Shown: one piece after another, positions 9,372-16,593 of the stretch
How positions within the stretch are numbered: the first letter of the stretch is position 1
Layout of the letters: every line of letters starts with the position of its first letter
Assembly (NCBI RefSeq): GCF_013041615.1
Contig: NZ_JABEPQ010000001.1
Location: 1,046,976 to 1,110,975 of the forward strand
Source: Knoellia koreensis
GTDB taxonomy: Bacteria > Actinomycetota > Actinomycetes > Actinomycetales > Dermatophilaceae
Length of the DNA stretch: 64,000 bases
Direction: 5' to 3'
Translations under genes and position numbers: made by a program
Notes under the pieces: generated by a model
Databases searched by the model: none
What the model was told of the DNA's origin: nothing
Seen by the model: only the letters and a program-made list of their open reading frames with translations

Positions 9372-9719
9372 CTAGACCCGTCGCGGCGCTTTGCCCTTGC
9401 TCGTCGCGACCGGGTGCTTCAGTGCCGACTTCTCGATCTTCGCCAAGGCCTCCGGCCCCAGATCGACCCCACACTGCTCGGCCAGCCCCACGAGGTAGAC
9501 CAGCACATCCGCGAGCTCCTCACTCACCCGCGTGTGCAGCGGCTCCTCAGCGATCAGCTCCTTGGCTCGATCTGCCGGCAGCCACTGCAGCAGCTCGGCG
9601 AGCTCCCCCACCTCACCAACCAGCGCGAGCATCACCGACTTGGGGTCCTGGAACTGCTCCCAGTCCCGCTCCTCCCGGAACGCCTTCGCCGCCACTCGGA
9701 TCGCCTCGAGATCAGACAC
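9372..9719 (-). CDS. MazG-like nucleotide pyrophosphohydrolase
   Basis: About 115 residues, a single MazG-like (RS21-C6 type) domain. The signature EVGELAELLQWLP is followed by EELADVLVYLVGLAEQCGVD, which gives the paired ExxE...ExxD metal-binding residues of all-alpha NTP pyrophosphatases. Members of this type hydrolyse dCTP analogues or other non-canonical nucleotides. I choose the GTG at 9719 (SDLEAIR...) because CATACT stands seven bases before it, a leaderless arrangement; a longer reading from 9749 adds ten poorly supported residues. That -10 lies within a copy of the GTATGCCGCG motif. The gene borders the nuclease-helicase region. Confidence 0.82.
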   Translation of the reverse strand: MSDLEAIRVAAKAFREERDWEQFQDPKSVMLALVGEVGELAELLQWLPADRAKELIAEEPLHTRVSEELADVLVYLVGLAEQCGVDLGPEALAKIEKSALKHPVATSKGKAPRRV

Positions 9720-9860
9720 GACGGCGAGTATGCCGCGTCGTCCAGACATGCACTCCCCCGCCCGTTAGAGTCGCTCACGTAATTGCGGCCCGACGGGCTT
9801 CCGCGTCAGGACAAGCCCCCACCCGCACGGATCACTTCGTGCTGCCTGGGGTTCTGACTC

Positions 9861-11750
9861 GTGACGCTCTACCGGACGTCGGTCGCCGGTTTCTCCGTAC
9901 TGGAGCACCACTTGGCCGACCATCTCGCCGAGCAGCTCGCAATTCGCATGGGCCAGACCGCCTCCACGTCGGAGCGACGATCGTGGGAGCGCAGTCTCCC
10001 TGCCTTGGCCGCAGACCTCCGGGCGGCTGGGCTGGATGACGTGGAGATGCTCGTCGAGTACCAGCTCCCGCTCACGAGCAAGCGCGCCGACGTCGTCCTC
10101 GCGGGCGAGCACCCGCAGACCGGCGGCCCGTCCTACCTCGTCGTCGAGCTCAAACAGTGGAGTCACGCCGAGCGATTCGAGGACAGCGACACCCTCGTCC
10201 GCATCGAGCAGTACGGTCAGAGGCCGGTGACCCACCCTGCCCTCCAGGTTCGCGACTACTGCGACTACCTCGTCGGCTTCACCGCCGTGCTCGCCGACGA
10301 CCCACGGTCGGTCGCCGGCGCGGCATACCTCCACAACGCCACTGACGACGGCGTGAGCGACCTCTTCGCACTCCCTGGCGACGACCACGGCCGCGTGTTC
10401 ACCGGACAACGCCGTGGCGAGTTCCAGGACTACCTCCGGTCGCGGTTCAAGCCGGGTGCAAGCGGAGCCAGGTATGCCGACCGGCTGGCTACCAGCCGCA
10501 TCGCACCTTCGCGGCAGCTTCTTTCGGTGGCTGCTGAGGAAGTCCGCCAGCGTGAGATGTTCGTGCTACTCGATGAGCAACGCGATGCCTACAACTACGT
10601 GCTGCACGCCGTGGAGCGCGCTCGTCGGGCCAACACCAAGACGGCGGTGATCGTGTCGGGCGGCCCGGGCAGCGGGAAGAGCGTCATCGCGCTCTCTCTG
10701 CTTGGCGAGCTGTCCCGCCAGGGCCGAACGGTGTTGCACGCCACCGGATCCCGCTCGTTCACGCAGACGCTCCGTAAGGTCGCAGGTGCTCGCGCGCCCC
10801 AGGTCCGGAAGATGTTCCAGTACTTCAACTCGTTCATCGCCGCCGCCCCCAACGATCTGGATGCGCTGATCCTCGATGAGGCGCACCGCATTCGGGAGAC
10901 CTCAGCGTCTCGGTGGACGCGGGCCGAGCACCGCACTGGCAAGCCCCAGGTCGAGGAGCTGCTGGCCGCGGCGCGGGTGCCCGTCTTCCTGCTGGATGAG
11001 TTCCAAGTGGTGCGACCCGGCGAGCAGGGCACCGTCGAGGACATCGAGAAGCACGCGGCCAACAACGGGATCCACGTCGAGAAGATCAACCTGGACGCGC
11101 AGTTTCGGGCGGGCGGCTCTGAGGAGTACATCCAGTGGGTCCGACGACTGCTCGGGTTGAGCACCGAGGGATCCCTTCAGTGGCAAGGGGATCCGCGCTT
11201 CGACGTGCAGGTGGTCGACTCACCAGAGGAGATGGAGGCGGTCCTGCGCGGCCGTCTCGAGCAGGGTTACTCTGGGCGAATCGCGGCGGGCTACTGCTGG
11301 CCGTGGAGCGACCCGCGTCCTGACGGCACGCTGGTGCCCGACGTACGCATCGGTACCTGGGCTCGGCCATGGAATCTCAAGGGCGACCGGTCTATCGGCG
11401 GCGCTCCCGCGGCCGCACTGTGGGCGACTGACCCAGCCGGTTTCGGCCAGGTGGGCTGCGTCTACACCGCTCAAGGCTTCGAGTACGACTACGCCGGCGT
11501 CATCCTCGGGCCCGACCTCGTCTGGCGCAAGGACCGATGGGTGACGGTGCGGGCAGCGAACAAGGACCCCGACTTCCGCAATCGCACGAAGGTGAGCGAC
11601 CTCGACTTCGACCGCCTGGTCCGCAATGTCTACAAGGTGCTCCTGACCCGCGGCGTACGCGGCGTCGTGATCATGTCCACTGATGCCGAGACGCAAGACC
11701 GCCTCCGTCGTCTCACACTTTCCGCCGCGCGGGCATTCGCTCTTCCCTAA
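9861..11750 (+). CDS. DUF2075-type helicase with N-terminal nuclease-like domain
   Basis: A 629-residue protein. Near residues 75-98, ADVVLAG and, about 20 residues on, VVELKQW give the D...ExK spacing of a PD-(D/E)XK nuclease. A P-loop GGPGSGKS follows near residue 265 and a Walker B LILDEAHRIRE near residue 337, with motif-III-like FLLDEFQVVRPGEQG and a C-terminal YTAQGFEYDYAGVI, as in DUF2075 (Schlafen-like) helicases. It is probably a DNA or RNA helicase-nuclease, a class often found with defence systems. It uses a GTG start. The downstream HNH gene begins ten bases after its stop, which argues for joint function. The nuclease assignment rests on motif spacing only. Confidence 0.8.
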   Translation: MTLYRTSVAGFSVLEHHLADHLAEQLAIRMGQTASTSERRSWERSLPALAADLRAAGLDDVEMLVEYQLPLTSKRADVVLAGEHPQTGGPSYLVVELKQWSHAERFEDSDTLVRIEQYGQRPVTHPALQVRDYCDYLVGFTAVLADDPRSVAGAAYLHNATDDGVSDLFALPGDDHGRVFTGQRRGEFQDYLRSRFKPGASGARYADRLATSRIAPSRQLLSVAAEEVRQREMFVLLDEQRDAYNYVLHAVERARRANTKTAVIVSGGPGSGKSVIALSLLGELSRQGRTVLHATGSRSFTQTLRKVAGARAPQVRKMFQYFNSFIAAAPNDLDALILDEAHRIRETSASRWTRAEHRTGKPQVEELLAAARVPVFLLDEFQVVRPGEQGTVEDIEKHAANNGIHVEKINLDAQFRAGGSEEYIQWVRRLLGLSTEGSLQWQGDPRFDVQVVDSPEEMEAVLRGRLEQGYSGRIAAGYCWPWSDPRPDGTLVPDVRIGTWARPWNLKGDRSIGGAPAAALWATDPAGFGQVGCVYTAQGFEYDYAGVILGPDLVWRKDRWVTVRAANKDPDFRNRTKVSDLDFDRLVRNVYKVLLTRGVRGVVIMSTDAETQDRLRRLTLSAARAFALP

Positions 11751-11759
11751 GCTCCTCCC

Positions 11760-12659
11760 ATGGCACGGGACGCGCTCGACGACGAGAGACTCAGACGCGA
11801 GGTGATCGCGGCCGCTGTCCAGCGCCGCGCCGACGAGCTTGGCGGCTACCTGCCGTGGACCGAGCTCACTGACTTTCCCCTCCCCGACGGCACGACGGTC
11901 CGGCTCGTCGATCCGGGCCGCGGCGGCATCTGGAACCCCAGGGACCTCGTCGCAACTTTGAGCATCCTCACCTCGCCCGACGGGCCGTATGCCGACCGTG
12001 AGAGCGACGGATTCCTCACGTACAGCTACCAATCTGGCCCTGAGGGCGGCAAGAACCTCAAGCTCCGCGCGGCGATGGAGCACCGCCTCCCGGTGATGCG
12101 GTTCGACAAGATCGCCAAGGCCACCTACCAGCTCATCTACCCGGTCTTCGTCATCGGCGACAACCCGATCACTCGCGAGTTCACCCTCGCACTCGATGAG
12201 CAGCTTCGCCTCGTCCCCGGTGGCTCCCAACCCCTGTCGCCCATCGAGAAGGCGTATGCGGCTCGGCTGGTTCGCCAGCGCGTCCACCAGCCCGCGTTCC
12301 GCGCACGCGTGATGCTGGCCTACGAGGGGACATGCTGCGTCTGCACGCTCAAGCACCCAGAGCTGCTCGACGCCGCACATATCACCGAGGACGGTGCCGA
12401 AGGCGGTGATCCGGTGGTCACCAACGGCCTGAGTCTGTGCAAGATCCACCACGCGGCATACGACCGGCTCTTGCTCGGCATCACGCCGGACTACGAGGTG
12501 CGCATCAACCGACGCCTGCTCGACGAGATCGATGGACCCATGCTCAGGCACGGTCTCCAGGAGATGCACCGTCGACCGCTCACCCTTCCGCGACACCAGA
12601 CGGACCGACCAGACCCACAGCGGCTGGAGACGCGCTTCGAGCGCTTCGCCGCGGTATGA
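11760..12659 (+). CDS. HNH endonuclease (restriction-type)
   Basis: A 299-residue protein with a C-terminal HNH domain. The motif CCVC (near residue 195), LLDAAHI (about 201-207), then NGLSLCKIHHAAYD (about 223-236) gives the His and the two zinc CxxC pairs seen in phage- and restriction-type HNH enzymes. The N-terminal 180 residues (GGYLPWTELTDF..., NPRDLVATLSIL) form a separate domain, likely for target recognition, of the kind fused to HNH in modification-dependent enzymes; I do not identify it firmly. TAAGCT, overlapping the helicase stop codon and six bases before the ATG, may be a leaderless promoter inside the operon, so the nuclease could be made both with and without the helicase. 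Confidence 0.82.
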   Translation: MARDALDDERLRREVIAAAVQRRADELGGYLPWTELTDFPLPDGTTVRLVDPGRGGIWNPRDLVATLSILTSPDGPYADRESDGFLTYSYQSGPEGGKNLKLRAAMEHRLPVMRFDKIAKATYQLIYPVFVIGDNPITREFTLALDEQLRLVPGGSQPLSPIEKAYAARLVRQRVHQPAFRARVMLAYEGTCCVCTLKHPELLDAAHITEDGAEGGDPVVTNGLSLCKIHHAAYDRLLLGITPDYEVRINRRLLDEIDGPMLRHGLQEMHRRPLTLPRHQTDRPDPQRLETRFERFAAV

Positions 12660-12944
12660 CATCCACGCAGGGACGATCAAGAAGGCGCTACAAGGTCAGG
12701 TTTTCCCTGCAGGCCTGCTTGCAGGCTGCGTCCTTCTGTAGCGAGCCACGTAACGTCGACATCTAGCGCTCCCAGAGGAGCCACCGCGCGCCGCACCGGT
12801 GGAGCACCGATCAGCCCCGTCACTCAGTGCCAAAGCATTCGTCCGCGGCGGCAGAATTGTACGAAACCTAACGCGACGGCCCATGTGCGGCGATAGCGTC
12901 TTCATGTCACATCGGCACCACAGACATCACACAGGGGACTCCTC
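12660..12944. other. Intergenic region
   Basis: No gene seen. It contains a palindrome around GCAGGCCTGC near 12713 and AT-richer DNA near 12850-12880 that may hold the promoter of the next gene. Confidence 0.4.
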
Positions 12945-14459
12945 ATGGCCGAACAGCCCTGGCACGAAGCGCGCCTCATCCCAACGTCAGGCATCAACGG
13001 CGCAGAGGAACAGGAGCGGCGCGCAACATCGGCACTTCTCGCGGTCATGGCCGCTGTGAGGGAGTTCGGCCGAGCCGTCGTCAAGCCTCTGGGCGCGCCC
13101 GCGGGGACACTCGAGTCGTACATCGAGGTGCCGTTCGAGCTGGGGGACAAACGGCTCTATCCCGACGGACTCATCCGCGTCAGCCGCGGCGCCAAATCCT
13201 GGACCGCCCTTGTCGAGGTCAAGACCGGTTCGAACGAACTCGCAACCGAGCAGTTGGAGAACTACCTCGATATCGCTCGCGAGCAAGGCTTCGACGCTGT
13301 CGTTACCATCAGCAACGAGATTCCACCCATGGCAGGACAGCACCCGACGAAGGTCGACAAGCGGAAGCTCCGGAAGGTCGCCCTCCATCATCTCGCCTGG
13401 TCGGAGGTCCTTGCCGAGGCGGTCATGCAGAAGGAGTTCCGCGGCGTCGCTGATCCTGACCAGGCATGGATATTGGGTGAGCTCATCCGATATCTGGAGC
13501 ATTCGCGCTCCGGTGCCCTCGAGTTCGATGACATGGGCGACTCCTGGACCAGCGTGCGTGATGCCGTCTCGACGGCGACGCTTCGGCCTACCGACAAGGG
13601 CATCGCGACAGTCGTCGCGCGATTTGATGCCTTGTTGCGGTTCGCGAGTCTCGGCCTAGGACGCAGGCTGGGTACCGAGGTCGTCCCGGTGCTGTCTCGA
13701 AAGGAACTGAACGAGCCGGCACTCCGCGCCCAGGCGCTCACCCAGCAACTGTGCTCGAGCGGTCAGCTGACTGGCGCGATCCGCATTCCAGACACCGTCG
13801 GACACCTGGTGGTCACTGCCGACCTGCGTTCTGGCCAGGTCACCTGCCATGTCGATCTCGACGCACCACGGGAGGGGCGGCCAACGACACGCGTGAACTG
13901 GCTTGTGCGCCAACTGAAGAACGCGCCTGAGGCCGCGCGCGTGGAGTGCTTCACCGCGCACTCGCGCGGCTCGAGTGCTGCCGAGCTCCTACGCACTGTG
14001 CGCGAGAACCCCGCCGCCCTAGTGACCGATCCCTCTAGGGAGATTCGGTCTTTCAGGGTCGCCACCTCCGCACCATTAGGCACCAAGCGCGGTCGCGGCC
14101 GCGGCACGTTCATCGACTCAGTCCTGGCATCGGTGGACTCGTTCTACGCGGACGTACTCGGAGACCTCAAGGCCTGGTCCGCCGCTCCCCCGAAGCTACG
14201 CCCGACCAGCCCTGATGCAGTAGAGGGGCTCGAGCACACCATGCCAGCAAGCCTGGTATCGACGGACTACTCCTCCCAGGACGGACCGACACAACCTGAT
14301 GTCGGCGAGGCGAGTCCGCAGGTTTCGACCACAACTGACGACCCTCCAAGGGTCGAGGTCGACGGCGAGCCTGCCGATGCCCGCGCGCTCGACCACACGA
14401 CTGAGCAACACCCGACCTGGGGTGTCCGCGCGGCGAAAGTGACTGTCGAGAGCAAGTGA
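12945..14459 (+). CDS. PD-(D/E)XK-like nuclease-fold protein of unknown function
   Basis: A 504-residue protein I cannot name. Residues about 65-100 read RLYPDGLIRV then TALVEVKTGSNEL, the D...ExK layout of a restriction-endonuclease-like fold, followed by a helical segment and AVVTISNEIPP. The central 250 residues have no motif I know. The last 90 residues are acidic, Pro/Ser/Thr-rich and probably disordered. Similar proteins are sometimes labelled stress-response proteins, which says little. Its DNA is less GC-extreme than the neighbours and carries no GTATGCCGCG copies. Its place after the helicase/HNH pair suggests membership in the same accessory island, though it has its own upstream region of 285 bases. 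Confidence 0.7.
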   Translation: MAEQPWHEARLIPTSGINGAEEQERRATSALLAVMAAVREFGRAVVKPLGAPAGTLESYIEVPFELGDKRLYPDGLIRVSRGAKSWTALVEVKTGSNELATEQLENYLDIAREQGFDAVVTISNEIPPMAGQHPTKVDKRKLRKVALHHLAWSEVLAEAVMQKEFRGVADPDQAWILGELIRYLEHSRSGALEFDDMGDSWTSVRDAVSTATLRPTDKGIATVVARFDALLRFASLGLGRRLGTEVVPVLSRKELNEPALRAQALTQQLCSSGQLTGAIRIPDTVGHLVVTADLRSGQVTCHVDLDAPREGRPTTRVNWLVRQLKNAPEAARVECFTAHSRGSSAAELLRTVRENPAALVTDPSREIRSFRVATSAPLGTKRGRGRGTFIDSVLASVDSFYADVLGDLKAWSAAPPKLRPTSPDAVEGLEHTMPASLVSTDYSSQDGPTQPDVGEASPQVSTTTDDPPRVEVDGEPADARALDHTTEQHPTWGVRAAKVTVESK

Positions 14460-14493
14460 ACGCCGCGTAGCGCCACGCCCGCGGCGGAAAGAC

Positions 14494-14820
14494 GTGCTCC
14501 CTCGGTCGCGCGATCACACCCAGCTGCCCGAGAATCCTGTCAGCATTGGCTACGTGCCTGATGACGCGATGTTCGAGTATGTCGCCTGGTTTCGCGATGG
14601 CTCCTTGCCGCCAGACGATCAAGACTGCGAGTGGTCCGGCGTCATCTACATCCGGGCGGGCACGCTGGCGGCTGCGCGAAAGTGGGGCGATCACTTGGCT
14701 AAGACCTGTCTGGACACATTCATCGGGTCGAAGGCTGAGCCGTTCCTAGACGAAGTTCCCCCGGGCAACCCCGTTGCAGATGATGGTGAGGAGCTCACGG
14801 CTGGTCAGATTGGGTCGTAG
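14494..14820 (+). CDS. Small hypothetical protein
   Basis: A 108-residue protein beginning at GTG 14494, with GGAAAG placed as a ribosome-binding site just upstream. The core FEYVAWFRDGSLPPDDQDCEW then GVIYIRAGTLAAARKWGDHL reads like a real soluble alpha/beta domain, but I do not recognise the family. No membrane segment or catalytic motif is visible. It follows the PD-(D/E)XK-like gene by 34 bases and may be co-transcribed with it. Confidence 0.55.
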   Translation: MLPRSRDHTQLPENPVSIGYVPDDAMFEYVAWFRDGSLPPDDQDCEWSGVIYIRAGTLAAARKWGDHLAKTCLDTFIGSKAEPFLDEVPPGNPVADDGEELTAGQIGS

Positions 14821-14866
14821 CCCTTCTGCGGCGGAAAGACTTACGACCCGCGGCATGGGCGGGTGT

Positions 14867-15236
14867 TCAGTCTGACTCGAAGTAGCGACTGACGTCGTAG
14901 TTGGCGATCGTCCCGGCGAGGTCTCGCGGACTGCGACCCGATCCATTGAGCACATTCGGGTCCGCGCCGCTATCCAGCAACAACTGGATCGCGTCGCCCC
15001 GCCCCTTCGACTCGAAGACGGCCACCCATAAAGGTGTTCCCGTAAGCGTTCCGTGCATCGATGTTCGCTCCGGCGCGCAATAGCTCTCGCATCGCTTCGA
15101 GCTCGTGCTGCTGAGCCGCTACGTGCAACGCCGTGAAGCCTCGACGGTCGACCGAATCAACGTCTTCACCTCGAGCCAAGGCCTCGCGGAGGCCTGCCAT
15201 GTCACGGCTGATCACCAGAGCTGCGAGGTCCATCAT
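14867..15236 (-). pseudogene. Ankyrin-repeat protein gene, frameshifted
   Basis: Three ankyrin repeats are spread over two frames. From ATG 15236 the frame reads GFTALHVAAQQHELEAMREL then GANIDARNAYGNT. Continuing in that frame gives nonsense, but in the next frame the repeat resumes as TPLWVAVFESKGRGDAIQLL and LLLDSGADPNVLNGSGRSP. The break falls near 15030-15037 and is explained by two missing C or one extra base. Restored, the protein would have about 122 residues, a compact ankyrin module for protein binding. It may be a true pseudogene or a sequencing slip. Confidence 0.72.
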
Positions 15237-15471
15237 GCGAGTCTGTCAGCTCAGCCCGCCGATAAGACACCGGAGATCCGCAGCATGCGTACGCGCGCGC
15301 CCGGCACGCGGCGGTATGACGCGGTGATGACACAAGCCAGTCGGCTCAGGCCAGAGGGGCAGATCCGGACCGTGTGCCAACAGTGGGTACATCCTGAATG
15401 ACGAGAGCGCCGTTCAACTTTCTCGCTACCCTCGAGGCTAGGAAGCAGTTGTGAGACAGGACGGCTAAGCG
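15237..15471. other. Intergenic region
   Basis: No gene or strong hairpin seen. It holds the divergent promoters of the ankyrin and PH-domain genes. Confidence 0.4.
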
Positions 15472-16515
15472 ATGACTCAGTTCAGCGAAAAGTGGAAGCC
15501 CGAGAAGGGCGAGAAGCGCCTCGAGACTGCACGGAAGGCACTACTGCCCGGCGAGGACGTCTGGTTCCTAGGGGCATGCAACAACTTGCGTCCAATGGCG
15601 AATGAGATCGCAGTGACGCCGCTTCGAGTGCTCGCCCTGAGCGGGCCAGATATCAAGTTCCAAGCACGCCACGACGAAGTCGCGAGTGTCTGTACGAACG
15701 GGAAGAAGGAAACTCTCGAGGTCACCTGCAACGACGGTCGGTCGATGTTGTTCAAGATGGTTCCTAGGGCAGATCACGCCGCGCTCGAGCACTACATCAG
15801 CTACGGGCGCGCGACCCCGCCGCCTCAGACCCTGCTCGACGAGTTTGCAGCCGCCCGTAGCGCGGAAGCGGAGGGGCTTGCACGGGTTTCCGCCGCGGCC
15901 GAGGGCAATTGGCCTCACACTCGGGTCAAGGGCAAGTTGTCTCGTAAGGCGAGTGAAGCAATCCTGCGGCAGTGCCATGGCGCTGAACAGCCATGGCTAA
16001 TCCTCACTTCGTCGGGCGGGGCGGGCACGCTCGTGGCATTCGACGACCGTCTGGCCATCATCAAGACTGGTGGCATGACGAGCCTGATGGCTGGCTCGCT
16101 GGGTGGCGAACGTGCTGCGACCTTCCATTTTGTAGACATCACGGGGATCGAGTACAACTCCGGCTTCGTAACCGGTGTCCTGGAAGTGCTTACGCCCAGC
16201 TACTCCGGAGGCGCGAACAAGGACTTCTGGCGTGGCTCAAACAGATCGCGTAATGCCGACAGCAACGACCCCTGGACCCTGAGCAACTGCTTGCCCTTGC
16301 CCAAGTCGGAATACAACGCGGCCATTGCTGACGTTCAAGAGCTGAAGGCGCGAATTGGCAGGGTCAAGCAGCCGACAATTCAAGTGCCCGCGCCTCAGCC
16401 CCCAGCCTCGGAGGGACTCGCGGACCAACTACAGAAGTTGGCTGCGCTCCGTGATTCCGGGGTCCTATCTGATGAGGAATTCAGTTCGGCGAAAGCCCGT
16501 CTGCTTTCGCAGTAG
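15472..16515 (+). CDS. Bacterial PH-like domain protein with C-terminal SHOCT domain
   Basis: A 347-residue soluble protein. Two bacterial pleckstrin-homology-like (YokE type) regions can be seen: residues about 25-110 (ETARKALLPGEDVWFLGACN, VTPLRVLAL) and about 155-250 (LILTSSGGAGTLVAFDDRLA, HFVDITGIEYNSGF). Asn/Ser-rich sequence follows, then the last 35 residues form a SHOCT motif (LQKLAALRDSGVLSDEEF...AKARLL), a short oligomerisation or processing module. Such proteins commonly sit at membranes or in stress responses; no specific role is known. No GTATGCCGCG copies lie in this gene. It converges on nrdJ with a shared terminator. Confidence 0.78.
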   Translation: MTQFSEKWKPEKGEKRLETARKALLPGEDVWFLGACNNLRPMANEIAVTPLRVLALSGPDIKFQARHDEVASVCTNGKKETLEVTCNDGRSMLFKMVPRADHAALEHYISYGRATPPPQTLLDEFAAARSAEAEGLARVSAAAEGNWPHTRVKGKLSRKASEAILRQCHGAEQPWLILTSSGGAGTLVAFDDRLAIIKTGGMTSLMAGSLGGERAATFHFVDITGIEYNSGFVTGVLEVLTPSYSGGANKDFWRGSNRSRNADSNDPWTLSNCLPLPKSEYNAAIADVQELKARIGRVKQPTIQVPAPQPPASEGLADQLQKLAALRDSGVLSDEEFSSAKARLLSQ

Positions 16516-16546
16516 AAGGGCACGTGCGCCGGCACCCAGACTACGG

Positions 16547-16582
16547 AGCGGGGCCCCAAGCCATATCGGTCGGGGCCCCGCT
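16547..16582. terminator. Bidirectional terminator hairpin between PH/SHOCT gene and nrdJ
   Basis: Perfect 11-base arms AGCGGGGCCCC and GGGGCCCCGCT with a 14-base loop lie between two convergent genes. Confidence 0.7.
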
Positions 16583-16593
16583 TCCGCCGTCCG

